Shown: piece after piece, positions 41,769 through 54,633 of the stretch
Numbering within the stretch: position 1 is the stretch's first letter
How the letters are laid out: every line of letters begins with the position of its first letter
Assembly (NCBI RefSeq): GCF_002443255.2
Contig: NW_019211457.1
Span: 34,974,105 to 35,038,104, forward strand
Length of the DNA: 64,000 bases
Direction of reading: 5' to 3'
Source of the DNA: Varroa destructor
Lineage: Eukaryota > Arthropoda > Arachnida > Mesostigmata > Varroidae
The notes under the pieces: model-generated
What the model was told of the DNA's origin: nothing
Seen by the model: only the letters and a program-made list of their open reading frames with translations
Database searches by the model: none
Position numbers and translations under genes: made by a program

Positions 41769-44700
41769 TACTAGATAGCGTTTTCGTTAGCTAGCCATTA
41801 ATACGCATAGGCAATGTAGTCCCATTCGATGTAGCTTGATTTCAGTCAACATTTGCTATCACCTACGCTTGGGCTGGGTTATTATATTGGTTGCGTATTG
41901 TTCTTGTTACGAATTATCCTTCACAGTGGATCGATGGACAGCTAATCACAAGGCAAGAAATTCATTTTGATTCACCTTTGAGTACAAGATCAGCAAAGGG
42001 GTCACGTATCTGTGACGTTATCCATGACGAAGATAAATTTGCGTTGCAATTTGGTACCCTGTTCCACATAGGCCGCGAACACTTGAGGCCATTAAGGCTT
42101 CCCCCATTGGCTTATCCAGAATACCAGTGTAATCATGGCTTCATGCTTCCGGACCAACATAGCGAAAATACAGGATTTGTTTGTTCAGCGCACCGTGAAT
42201 CCGGTAACACTTTACACTTCATTCTGGGCTCAATGCGATTGAATGAAAATATCTGTAACTCAAATAAATACAAAGTGTTGCCTGTTTCAAGGCTCTAACT
42301 AAATTAAGTAAAATTCATTACTAACACTCTTATAGATCTTAGATTATGGGCCGTTCGTACGGCTCTGAACTAAGCTTCACGAAGAAAAAAATAATAGTAT
42401 TTGGATGCTATTCAACGCAAGTTTGTAATCGGTATTCTATAATTGTCATACTAAATCTTGACTGCGACGAAAATGCGTCGGCAGAAAGTATTCCCACTAT
42501 ATTATACAATACGATTGATATTTTTAAAGTCAGTTGATAATCATTTCCATCAGAAAATTCAAATGAGTCTAACGTACATGCAGATACTGTAGGAAGATCT
42601 CCTTTATAGGCATAACGAGAAAAAAAAACAGCAAAAAGACCATGGCTGTTTTCTTTGAAAGCTCCCTTTGACGAAAGAAGCCCTTGGCCCCGCTGTCACT
42701 CAAATAGAGTACTATATCGAAGAAGCGTACGGTCCATTCAGAGAAATCCACAGCTGAAGCTCATTCTACATTTACCTGAATCTGATCATTTATTGATCGC
42801 ATAAAATATTGCCGATTGATTTATGTATGATAAAAATTGAAAAAAAAATGTTTGTGTCGCTCTCGCGAAAAAAAACCGTTATTGTTTACATAAGAAAAGG
42901 CTCTTTCCTACCTGCTTTCGTACTCATGGACGGAGTACCTGCTTTCTCGATAACATGGCTAACCAATGTTTTATAGTGCACGCCGCAACGGGCACAATGG
43001 CAAACCATTAGCTCATCCATAAAATTGCAATGCCTCTTCAAAAGCAATGAACATAACGCGGCGTAAAGCACGTTTATGGTGATATAAGCAGTGTTTATAC
43101 AGGCAAACAATATGGTTAGAGGGCGCACGTTTGCTAACCGCATTCTTACACTAAAGCTATTGAGAACAACATTGAGTATATATTAGCTTAATTAGAAAGC
43201 AACGGCGGTCTCATTTTTAGATGTTCGTTCCTTATACTTGTTCATGATTTGTTTACTTGTGTGTATATACCTCCTGCGCACGTGGTAAACGGAACTCTAT
43301 CTAAGTTCGTGTGTCTCTCAAAAATAATGCGCATTTTGCCGAAACTTTTATCAGTCATTACGGTCAAATACAGTAATTCACTGATGACAATGAAGAGGAT
43401 GCTAAGAACAGACTGGATAAGCTCTTCGACATCGGACTTGAAGGTTCCTGACAAAACGAAATAAATCAATTGGCTGCATGGCAATAGGAGGTCGTAAAGA
43501 GTGATAGCGAAAAAAACTTGTCGTTAAGTTATGTCGTTAAGAGATGCTTTCTGTTCTCAGCAACCCATGATTGGATCCAAAGGAAGTTCTCTTCAGTATC
43601 TGCCAAGAGTTACTGACAACTGCAGTTATATTAATTAATTCTAAAAAACTGTAGGTAAAGAATATTTTATTAGAAAGTAACAGCTAAGGAAACGAAGCTA
43701 ACTAACTTGTAGAAAACTTTTACCTATAGCGACTTGTCCTAGAAAGCTTTGGGATGCTTTGATGTTGTTATTGCTTGGAAGCGTTTGAGTCTTGGTAAAT
43801 GTACGTGTTTTTTGGATGACAAAGAAACTGAAAACCGGGCGATACAATTGAGAACGTAATTCGAAAATGGTTCCCGTTGTGGACTTTGCATAAATTTTCC
43901 TTGGTCATTTGTGAAGTTGAGGCGTTCCGATAAGCGCACGTTTTGCAGATGTCTTCCCCTGCCCAAGTAAATGACGGGCCTTGGTGATTTCTTCGCTGAG
44001 CCGTACAGAGGGCAGCCTGGTCCCGCGATTTCGTTTCAATCAACTTCTAGAGGGTTAGGGAGACGTGCTTGGCCTGTCGAGTAGATTACGCCATCTGGAC
44101 AATAAGACTGATGTTTCTCGATAATATTGAGCTTCATTTGGGACTGCAATTATTAGATGAAGCCGAATGTTTAAAGGAAAAAAGAAAAACGCGTCTGCAC
44201 TTTCGGCAGTATGAATGACCACGTCTACCATTCTACAGTTGAACTTAGACGAAGAATTTTGCCAAGATACTTTAGTAATATATGTTTGAATCAGACACAA
44301 TAAAATAGATTGATCAAAATTAACTCAGGACACAAGTTGCTCTGACGAAAGCAAGATGGAGTACTTTACATGATTACTATTTCGAATGCTCGACCGCAAA
44401 TGGGAAGTCTTCTCTTCGAAATACGTCGAGCCCGTGCGTTTGCTTACGATCAGATGGTGAATCTATCACTACGTTCTTATAGCCTGATCTGCCAGAAGAA
44501 ATAACGGTTAAAACATTGCTCAGGCCACTAAACATCGGCCCGATGCGCTGTGGAACGTTTATATTCTGCCCCATCACTAGATAGCCCCTAACTCGAACCC
44601 TAGCGTTTGTTTTTTAGAGGGCGCCACCTACAAACGACGGAATGCTAGCAGCAGACGATTACCCATGCTTCAGTGGTGGTCGCAAGAGGTAATATGGTTC

Positions 44701-46164
44701 TCGCAGTAGGGACGGCAAGGAACCGGAAATAAGCTTCCTATAAGCTTTGTTTATGCAGTTACACGTTCACATTTCGCAACAGTCAAGTCCATAGCATTTC
44801 TAAAAATACTGTATTTTACTGACCATTTGTCTTGCCACTAGCAACAAACTCTGTGGACCTTCGCTGTATGAATAAATCAAATACGAAGGTAAAAGCAGCA
44901 GGCTACAAGGCTCGAGGACACCTAAGGAGCAAGCGGAGTTTGAAATGAAAAAGTAGTACACATTCAAATTCTACTATCTATGCAAAATGCATAAATTTCT
45001 ATCGGCTTTATAGGTACTAAATAAAAAGACACACTTGTTTTTGTATGGCACAGTTCAACTTCATTCACTTGATATCGTGCACTTTATTTATTCGAGTTTC
45101 TTTTTCTTACCATATTTATATTCATCTGGCTGAAATTAACACCGTTACTCCGATAATAATGATATTATTATCATTCTTTTTCGTTATTTTTTCCATTTTC
45201 AGTGTATGTTCTCAATCAGCCATATCATCATGTGCGAGCGTGTAACGTTCAACTACCTCTAGCGTGCGATCTATTCTCCTGATATTTGTTTGAAAAAATT
45301 ATTTTCTGTATATGAAAATAGAGTGAATACGATCATTTCTGCGTCAACATGGCGTATCAGTGTGCATTTAGCTGCGTCTGTGAATGGAAGTTGTGTACAT
45401 ACGGGCTTCGAGAACGTGTTCATAAATGTTTTGCTTTATTTATACGAAATAGAAATAAGAGCAGTGCATGACGTTTGGCTTAGAGGCACTTAGTCATTGG
45501 CCTGTTCCAACGGATACGCTACCTAGCGGCCTTTGAAATACTCGTGAACTGGTATATGTCCATTGCTGCCTTTATCGGTGTTGTGTCTACGGTAATTGCA
45601 AGGTTGACAATCAATGGCTCTATTTTACTAAAATCATGAGTCGCCCGAGCCGCGTACGCGTTATTTTTCTTACTACGCTCAGCGATTACATGCGTAAAGA
45701 TAGTAAGTTGTCCTAAACTGTCGTAAAATTTATCAAAATAAGCTTTATTAAGGTCTTGATGTCGACTCGACTTTCGAAAAATAGACCTGTGCCATTTCAT
45801 TTTTGCATATCTAGCCATAAGTTAACTAAGGGTATGTTGTCCGTAATTCACGACGACAGCCATTTTTCGAATGAGTCCTTTACGAACCATTAAAAATTGA
45901 TGACTAAAGATAGTAAATATAACAGTAGTATAATAGATCAGCAACGCTATTCGGGAAGCAGTTTTCACGGTACCTTGTGATGATGCCCTGAGTTAAAATG
46001 AATAGTAAATAGCGTATATTGATAATAAAAAAAAAATAGCGAATAGTGATATTCGTATAAAAAGGTTTCAGCACAGCCTGATAATAGTATATTTTCACCT
46101 GTTATATTCTACGGGTAGCGCTTTGAGGCAAAGGGTACTAAAAAATTCCAGTACATTTTTTGCT

Positions 46165-46190
46165 CTATATATGTATATATATATATATAC
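46165..46190. repeat. Imperfect (TA)n tract
   Basis: TA units with one ATG interruption. Confidence 0.9.
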
Positions 46191-47269
46191 ACGCCCAAAA
46201 GTGCTTGATAGGCCAAGTGCGTGGGTGATTGTACATAAGTATATGTATGTATAATAATATATGCATATGTCTAGTTTTGTCTTGCGGATTTTTTGGTGAA
46301 GATGGACTTCCGTAGACAACCAGTTTCACTGTGTCACGGTGTGAGCTCTGCGATCGATCGACTCAAATAGAAGTACATCACATCGGTACTAAGTGCCCAC
46401 GCCCGTTTCCGTTGGGCCTAAGGGAACGAATGTGCGAAGATCGTGTCGTCGATGACCAAGTGTGCACAAGATATAGAGGCTGGTTAGCGGTCTTTCAGGT
46501 GTTCTATGTGAGAAAAGCTTAAAAGCGGTTACTTCATCACTATGGACCATTCGTTGATTGGTCTCTGTGGCCAGTTATGCCTCTCCATAGTCTTTCTAAA
46601 CCTGATAACCACACTGACTTAATTTACGACTATAGTTTTTGCTTCAAACCGTAATTTGTCCCCAAAATTCCCTGCCTTCTGTTTCGTATTTTGGTCGCTG
46701 TAATTTTATCTTAGATATATCTGCATTATCATATTGTACCTTTACGTTATTTTTTCTCTCGTTTGGTTTGAGTGACAGTTACCGTTGTGGGCTAATTTTC
46801 GCGTGTCGGTGCTATCGATGGAGTGTAGATATTTTGTCGCTTGCGATGGGTTCTTGGTCAATCGTATCATTGCTTTAGTGGGCGTTGTGATGACGGTGGA
46901 CGTTGCTTCTGTTGCAATGGACTATTACAGTCGTTTTCGCTGTATTTTAGCGGTGACGCCAGCTTCATACGTGTGCTTTCAGTGCTGGGCAGTTTCGTCC
47001 CGGCCCTCGAAATTGAACTCAGCTGAGCTCATTCGAGGGGAAATCTGATCCGGTGACGCCGCCTCTGAACGGGATTTTCTTGTTTTTTTATTTATATTCT
47101 TAGTTCATTTTAAAGGTGCAGTAGTATCATAGTTATAAGGGGTATGCTTGCCTAGAGCTTATTACATGTTCTTTAATACTCATTTGCTTAGCTGCCATCC
47201 TTAACCTTTATTTTTCAAGTCCAACATATACTTTCAACCCTTATTTTTTCGATTTTTAAAATAGCTACC

Positions 47270-47271
<2 letters not shown>

Positions 47272-47329
<58 letters not shown>
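47272..47329. repeat. Long (AT)n microsatellite
   Basis: Twenty-four AT units, one G, then further TA units. This is the longest dinucleotide repeat in the window. Its self-complementarity makes it prone to length error in assemblies. Confidence 0.97.
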
Positions 47330-47820
47330 CATTTGGGCGTCGGTCCATGCCGGGACCATACGCCTTAGATTTTCGTTGTTTATGAATTCTTAATTTTATT
47401 GTCAAGTTGATCTGTGGAGGGCAAGAACAAGCAACGGATTCGCTCAATTCCTTTAAGGCAGCGTGAACATGTATTATCTTGTGAGCATAGCTAGTTTCCA
47501 AAGTGACGTGCTCAGGTGCTCATATTGGTGCAGTATTTGATTTTATCGTGGCTAAACGAATCCTGTAATCACTGTACGCCTTCCCGGTCGCGCCCCGTCT
47601 TCTTTTAGTTGCGGTTATTCTTTTTTACATTGATAGCAACAATAGCAATCCTATCAGAACAGACTCACCCCCCGCTGGTATACCGATGGCGAAGCGTGAT
47701 CGAGATGTTTGTCGGGTAGGTCTTCTACTTTGATCAAAACTCTGCTTGTCGGCCAGCAAGGCGTCAACAGAACGCGTTTCATGAATCGATGGCTTTTTCA
47801 TGCTACGAGCTTGTTTCTCT

Positions 47821-47839
47821 TATATATATATATATATAT
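47821..47839. repeat. (TA)n microsatellite
   Basis: A pure TA tract of 19 bases. Confidence 0.95.
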
Positions 47840-48320
47840 GCATCCTCTTTTTCTTATACCGGCCTTACGGACGTACGACATATTGCAACGATAATTGAGT
47901 GTGATTTTCCTAATGTAGTGCGTATGTTCTGGTCGGTGTCATCATCTACCTCGCTCGTTGTTGTTGCGTGGTCACCTCACGCAGAGCGTAAGTGGTGTGC
48001 TATGTGTTTGGTAATGATTTGAGCATTACGTGAAAACTTAATATTATTATTACTACTGAATAGAAATGTGTAACGGTCAAAATACGGACAAAACGGCTTC
48101 TTACTTAGTTTTTGTTCTTTTTTAATCTATATTTAGTACACCTACGATAGATACTTTATACGATGTATTTTTAAATATAAAAGAAGGGAACTGTGTGTGT
48201 GTTTATATGTACGTAAGGTCGCAGAAAAATCCACGCACGGCCTAACTGCGCTGACTAGTGGTCCCAATAAGGTACTGGGCTTCTTTAAGTGTTGACATGA
48301 TTGGGCTTCCGTCTATTGAT

Positions 48321-48345
48321 GTTGTTGTTGTTGTTATTATTGTTA
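48321..48345. repeat. (GTT)n/(ATT)n compound microsatellite
   Basis: Five GTT units followed by two ATT units and a further TGTTATG. Confidence 0.9.
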
Positions 48346-49241
48346 TGACAGTTAACGTCGAATGGTTAAATTGTTTGACGGACCGGCCGCCGGTCTGCTA
48401 GCATTAGAGCTTTGCCACTTGGGAGTACTGACGGAAACGTTGATGCGAGTGACAAGCTCTGATGTAATGATTCGCTAAAAGTACCGAGGATTAGCGGGGC
48501 GGGCTGAATAGTGCTTGCGTCGATCTTACAAGCAGACACCTTGGTTTCAGTTTACGGCTCAGGCTTTCTGTTGATGTTCAGGGGGCCAAGCGAGATCACG
48601 CGATCGTGGTCGTTCTTGCTTTTCAGCATACTCGTACAGCTGTGTTTCTGGTCGATGAAACTGTTTAGAGAACACTGCAGTGTTAGTAAAGCTAACCAAT
48701 TAATTAATTAGTAAAATTCGACTAAGTACTGCTTATTTGATAGCGATAGTGGTATTTGTATAGGTAACCGCTTTGGCCTACGTGCACCATAATATTAGAA
48801 CTGATTTGCTAAGATCAATGACAAAAGCCAAAATGGCTTTTAGAATACACACTCTAGTGGGGATCTAGCCACATATTGCTCTGAAAAATGGCCAAGGTAG
48901 AAGTTCCGGAATAGCTTTTTGCACATTGATTGTTTTATTGCCCTATTTATAGTTATTCCCATTGAATCCAGTAAAAGATCCGCATATGCTGCGGTCGTAT
49001 TGCAACAGCTGTGGACAACAAGGATCAGTCCGCAGTTCGGAAAGCACTAGCTAGATATTGCAAGTTAATACAAAAGCAAAGATGTCCGTTTTTTGTCGGT
49101 GTTTTGATCCCGCTTGACACAGAATCGCTAATTTTTTTTCTTAAAAAAACATCACAACATTTTTTCAGTGTTGCAGTGTAGTCGACGCCAGAAGATTTTA
49201 TGCGAAAAAAATCATTTTATGATATTTGCTGTGATAAAAAT

Positions 49242-49261
49242 GCATATATATATATATATGC
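49242..49261. repeat. (AT)n tract capped by GC on both sides
   Basis: GC-(AT)8-GC, a perfect 20 nt palindrome. Confidence 0.9.
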
Positions 49262-49976
49262 GTTGATGCATGTATTGGTCCTCTCTCAGTCCCCGGTGAG
49301 AGATGACGTAGAAGCAGTTTAAATTCTATATATTTTTCCTTTAGACTGCACACATTAGAAGGACCCGCAAAGGATTCGTATCGTCTGCGCAGATCGCAAT
49401 CAACCCACCAAACAGGCAGATTCTAAAACAAAAAGGGATTTTTCCTTACAGCGACAGCAGAATTGTACAAGCTGTTTGCTATTGCCGACGGCTATAATGG
49501 TCGCCTATGAAATCGACAGGCCAATCATGCCGTGATCATTAGACAGCTATTCAGTCCTATGAAGGACACGATCGGAACATCAACACGATAATCTATAACG
49601 GCTTGCTCGTCTGCTGATTTCAATTAAACAATTTATTGTAGCAATGGGCCTCGTGTCGTGTGATATCGTCGTGGTTATTGAAAATATTACATTATTTTTT
49701 AAAAATATTGGAATCGGTATTTCCCTCCTACGCGCAGAGAGTAAACGAGAGTGGATCTGCAGCAAACGGCCAACATCGGTTACCCGTTCAACTACTGATG
49801 CACTACAGATAGTATGGATTTCTTTGGAAAAACTTGTGCTTTATCATCGAACAGTAAACAGGCGCAACAGCAATGGCAGCAGTACTGGGCGGTCAGCAAC
49901 AAATGAGGTGCTGGACCTTGTCACCACTGTCTTCATTCATTGTCTTTGGTATCTATTGCCCCAACCAGGGGGCAAA

Positions 49977-49989
49977 GGGGGGGGGGGGG
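49977..49989. repeat. Run of 13 G
   Basis: An uninterrupted G13 in AT-rich DNA. It interrupts a 173-codon plus-strand frame (49644-50165), which is one reason to distrust that frame as coding. Confidence 0.95.
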
Positions 49990-51984
49990 TAAATAATCAA
50001 TTTTCTTCCAGCGTGGGGATCGTTGACATCGTTCAAAGATTCGGTGGCAGCATAGACTGGCTCATGAACATTATCATCTGTTCTTCTTTTTCGTGTGGAA
50101 CTCGAGAGCCGCAGAGCACCGTCGTAAGGCTTTTTTACTGTTGTTATTTGACATTATCAATGTAATGATATCGGCAGTAACGATGGCAGTGTGTCTACCA
50201 GAACAGAACGTACAGAAGAGTCTGAAAGAAATTTCGTGCACACGGCTCTTTTTCCGGCCCCGAATGCTTTAATATCCACGCTTATCTGAGTACGAAGAAA
50301 ACATTTCGAGTGTTAATTTGTTATTGTTAAGCGATGATGCCGTATGTTGTTTGGGAATGATCTTAATTCTACATTAGTATTTGATTTCAGCTAGTCACTC
50401 CTCACTCATTGAAAGGATTACAGAGCCTTTTTCGAAATAGGCTTTGTTTTTCATGCTATCATAAATACGCCAACATTTGAAATGGTCAGGGGGAAACTTG
50501 CCATTGATACTTATTTTGTGTTTTTTTAGAAGGAAGTCTAGCTAAGCTGCCATACTTTCCCATAGAGTTTCGCCAGCAAAAAGCCCGCTTATAGTATAAT
50601 GCTCGTTCAAAGTAACTTATTTTTGATATGTTCCTTTCAATTAAGGTATCTGGTTCTATTCGAGATTTAATTTGTTCGCGTATGTAGGTAGTCGTACTTA
50701 TCGATCTGTCTATCTACCTAAAATTAATGATGTTCAATATATCACTACATCAACAAAGGTCACAGTTCCTGAGTCGAAGTCAGATTGAAATAGATTCGCC
50801 ACTTCATAGCTAGTTTCAGAGGGCAGCTTGCTATTAGTTGAATGGATCTTATCGGAAACGGACTTTAGCTAACGGTTAAATTGTATACCTCCTAAATTGT
50901 GCATTGTGTTGTGGTGCCAATCATTTCAAGACAGCCACCGTGAAAACCATTAAGCAGAATCGATTGAGACAAGCGATGTTATTTCGGATAATAATATCCT
51001 TGTTAAAGAAAAACTGTTCATAAATGTCATTTTCTTCTGGTAGGAGGCAGGTCCGATAAAACAGAAAGAAAACTGATTGGTATTCCTGATTCCTGAGAAC
51101 TGATTGAACTGAACAGACGCTTTAGGTCAAGCTAAGCATATATTATCTACCTACTTTATGTGTAGCTAATAAAGATGTAAACAAATGACGCTGATCGAAA
51201 AGATACAATACATCGCACGGTATAGTTAATTTAAAGTCAAACTCTGACCTTGAAGTATGGCGCCAAACGTCCTCGCATTCTAAATTTAAGACCAAGCCTC
51301 CCTGAAGGATCCCAGTATTGTGCATACTCTGCATGAAGTTAACAGGAATTGAATACGAGCGACAAGCACTTCACATACCGTAGAGGGTGCATTAAATTAT
51401 ACGGAAAAAAAGCAAGCCTATATGTTCTGTTCTAGAAATTGGCTCTTGGAACAGCTGTATTAAATTCTTTAATAAATAATCCAAATTAGTAATTGCCGTA
51501 GAGTTAGCGATCTGAAATACTATAAAGGTTTGATCACAAAAAGTCTTGAGTTGGCAATAGACTTTGCGTCAAAACCCTACTTTGGTTTCTTCATTCTTTG
51601 AGCGAATTGGATAAAATAATCTAGAAACAGAATGTGAATATAAAAACCACACGAGCATTTACCAGGACGCTACGACTCATGGCATGGATACGCCAAACAC
51701 GCATGATCCAGCAAAACCCTTATCTGTACAGCAGTCAATAATGTATAAAATATAAAAATAAATCTAAGTCAGTCCAATTATCCGTTCCCTTTGGACACGT
51801 GTCTTGCTTGAAATCACAATATACAGTTTTATCTAAGATATATACAATGATAGACTTGCAATATCCCTATTCGAACACATTGTGTTGTTGTTAGGACCTA
51901 GCATCTGCCATTCTTGGTGCGTCCCATAGAGGCGCCCTAGCCGGAACCGAGTAGAAAGAAACCATATATGCTAGGTCTATATAC

Positions 51985-52183
51985 CTGAGACTGGATGGTC
52001 CAACGCCGAATGAATCGAACAGCTTGCGAAGTTTATCAGCGACGGTGTTATCTAAATCAGGTCGCCTCGAGAGGATCATTCCATTTTTGCGGTGGCCCAT
52101 TCCAGCGGCGTTCACGCAAGAAAACGTCGCCGCGTACGTATCGTAATCGGTGTCCATCACAGTGAATGGCTCCACCCACGCGC
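51985..52183 (-). CDS. Lipocalin (apolipoprotein D-like), downstream visible exon
   Basis: This exon follows a CCTTCCAG acceptor. Its first two bases (GC) complete the codon opened by the single base (A) that ends the exon at 59243, giving Ser, so the phases agree. It encodes 65 more residues. TVMDTDYDTYAATFSC is structurally conserved region 2 (TDY motif), and MILSRRPDLD is region 3, with the conserved Arg of the ILSR motif. A C-terminal helix follows (DKLRKLFDSFGV). The distance between the two exons' motifs matches the normal barrel, so no exon appears to be missing between them. Cys in FSC is the usual partner of the N-terminal Cys-Pro cysteine. The exon probably ends at CAG|GTATAT (GT at 51984-51983), leaving two bases of a codon. 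If that donor is not used, the frame runs on to a stop at 51891-51893, without the expected Asp-Gln and Cys, so splicing is preferred. Confidence 0.88.
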
Positions 52184-53133
52184 CTGGAAGGCGTGATTTT
52201 CATCGTTTTCTATTAGTTGTAATTATATATTGTTAATAATACAATAATCTCGTCTATGTCGGTTCCGGAATCCATTTAGACGCTAGCTACGTACAATTAT
52301 ACGTGTTGAACTGGCGATGGTCGTCAAGAAAGTAAATTACCTATTCGATAAAGAAGAAGCAAGAGTTGACGCTTAAAAACCAAACACGAAAACATTCTGC
52401 CATCTTGATGTGGTGTAGAAACTGCGCCCAGACACACGTCTCACTCGATAACGTAATTAGCTGCGTTTATTAGGCATCACTACGTGAATAAATATAAATT
52501 CTATAAATTCCATATGTTAGTTTTTTCAGTGTCGTATATGTGTAGCGAGTCGGCTAACAGCCTCGTACAATAAAATGTCACACAATAAAAAATCTCGTTG
52601 AATTTTTTTGTGTGACGAAAATCAGCCGTATAAACAAACCACTCAAAGTACGATAACCGACTTATGGCATTTTCCTCAAGACGTCTTCTTCAATTATCCG
52701 TATGATACATGGCTTGCCAGATTAACTTAGCAGAGTCGAACAAATTTATTGGCAGCCTCTCCAATATGTTATTAGATATCGTATCCGTTCATTTGTTTAT
52801 GATATCATCCTCATCTACTGTATAGCCAACTTTATGATCCGTACAAAAGGACATTATGTTTCACAATATGACAGAACCGTTACAACTTCTCTTTGTGCTC
52901 CCGTCTTGCCGCTAGCCACTATTGCGACTTCCTCGCACTCGGTGCGCCTCGAAATAGTTATTTCGTTCAATGTACTTCGATTGGTAGTAAGAATCCAAGT
53001 AAGTTTCCACGCATATGTACACAATATACTTCACACAGACAGAGCTCACGCAGCAAGGGTATACACTTTTTAACTGAATGCATGAAGTGTTTTTGTTTCG
53101 CTCTCTCATCTTTGCCTTTGCCTTCGTTTTTTT

Positions 53134-53210
<77 letters not shown>

Positions 53211-53251
53211 GCTACTACTGCTGCTACTACTATTACTACTACTACTACTAC
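53134..53251. repeat. (CTA)n microsatellite inside the lipocalin intron
   Basis: About 118 bases of CTA units with a few GCTA and ATTA interruptions near the right end. It produces artificial poly-Thr and poly-Tyr open frames on the plus strand that are not genes. Confidence 0.97.
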
Positions 53252-54592
53252 GTTACAGCCAGAGAGTAACTGAAAAAATTCAACAATCTTCGGTTACCAG
53301 ACATTCGTCAAGTGATTGGATAGATACATATGCATACGCGCCTGGCTTTCAAGATTATTTATCGTAGATCTTTGATTTTCGTTCATCTGTGGATCAGACA
53401 GACGACCAAATCAGCGGCTTGCGATGGATGCCATCATCGCAGTAGATGTTGGCGACTTGTAGAAGAGGATAACAAGAAAAAATGTTCTGTCTAAAAATGA
53501 TTTTTCTCTTATATATATGACTAGATATACGACAATCTTTAGAGCACGTCATTTTAACAATAAAGCCGTATAAAAGTTGTGTGTGCAATTTGCCAAATAC
53601 TAACGAACACCCAGGCAGAAAAAGCCAGCGATATCCGGTGATATCCGGGTGGCTTTCATAACGCGCAAATAATATTATATTGAGCCTATATGTGTGTATA
53701 TCTTGGTGATACGGAAAAGAAAAGAAATGTATCATGCCCTTCGCCATGATTGTTCATTACTTCAGCGATCCTCAGGATCTTCGGTGAGCGAAAAACGAAT
53801 CCGAAGCCCAGCCTACCGATACCCAGTCACAGAATGAAACACTCATATAGAAGTACAGCTTTCTTTTCGTTTCTCTTAAAATATGTTCCCATCTCTTTGT
53901 CTATAGGCAAAAATATATTCTTCTACGTTATCCCAATAACCCCTACGACAAACAGCGCTATTACAATTATTGCTACAAATATCGTCCAGTTAGCAATGAT
54001 CAGTATACTGTTAGTTAGATCACTAAGAACAAAGCGGATACGAAGACAGCTATCGATGAAGGAACAGGTATGATGCGTTGCAGGGGCAGAGCGGCAACAA
54101 AATAGGAAGATTACCAGGATCATAACTACATGGGCCGAACGCGTCGGCCCAGTAGATGTACCTAACAGAGTTTCGAAAAAACAAGTTCGTAAGTATTTTT
54201 TTGTTTGTTTGAGTGCCCATATGCTTTTTCCCTATGCAGCCTCTTACGAAGGCAACTGTATTTATATGGTGCGCAGATTGATATGGTTCTCCTGCCCGTG
54301 TATACGCATGTATCGAATACGATGGTGATTAAAGCAGGCTAGCGGTGAATTTAAGATAATGCGAGTTTTTTTTTTTATTTACTATTAAAAAATCGGGCCC
54401 CGCTGACTAACTGTTCCCTAGGCGGCCGGGCAAGGTAGCTCGTCATCGTAAATTGTACATCTTCAATATAAATTATAGTTATAATAACAGGTCGAATGTA
54501 CGCATTGATTGTAGGTTTACGTATAAATACGAAGTGGAAAAATGTATTCAGTTAATCTCGGGCAACAAAGTAGATTAGTAAAAACGACGTTT

Positions 54593-54633
54593 GTTATTGT
54601 CTAGCTCGCATACACTGCGAGCTAAATAATAAC
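54593..54633. repeat. Hairpin with 9-bp perfect core and flanking pairs
   Basis: TAGCTCGCA, a TACAC loop, and TGCGAGCTA form the core. GTTATT and AATAAC pair again outside a 3x3 internal loop. It lies inside the lipocalin intron. It is short for a microRNA precursor. Confidence 0.7.

Larger units (their letters stand above)
36082..47271. other. Non-coding sequence, no supported gene
   Basis: The longest open frames (41891-42298, + and 40496-40855, -) are 119-135 codons and resemble no family. A 9 bp arm palindrome, CAAGGCTCA-T-TGAGCCTTG, lies at 41750-41768. A (TA)n tract lies at 46165-46190. I see no RNA gene or mobile element. Confidence 0.55.
47330..51984. other. Downstream flank of the lipocalin exons; terminal exon expected but not identified
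   Basis: If the donor at 51984 is used, the lipocalin needs a terminal exon on the minus strand here or further left. It should begin with one base that completes Arg or Ser, and should encode Asp-Gln followed by Cys. Good acceptors exist (for example near 50222, 49435 and 51511), but none opens a frame with that motif. The stretch also holds (TA)n at 47821-47839, a GTT-rich tract at 48321-48345, a palindromic AT tract at 49242-49261 and a 13-G run at 49977-49989. Confidence 0.5.

Noticed and set aside
47401..47441. Minus-strand acceptor CCCTCCACAG followed by a possible TDQ-like reading, considered as the lipocalin terminal exon
   Set aside because: In the required phase it reads only a few residues to a stop; the Asp-Gln reading is in the wrong frame.
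49644..50165. 173-codon plus-strand open frame
   Set aside because: It runs through a G13 homopolymer, shows no family motif and has no coherent boundaries.
50935..51101. Minus-strand frame after CAGTTCTCAG beginning NQEYQ, considered as the lipocalin terminal exon
   Set aside because: The phase fits, but the sequence lacks the expected DQ...C pattern and runs into a hydrophobic tail unlike the family.
52893..53273. Plus-strand poly-Thr and poly-Tyr frames
   Set aside because: They are translations of the (CTA)n microsatellite.
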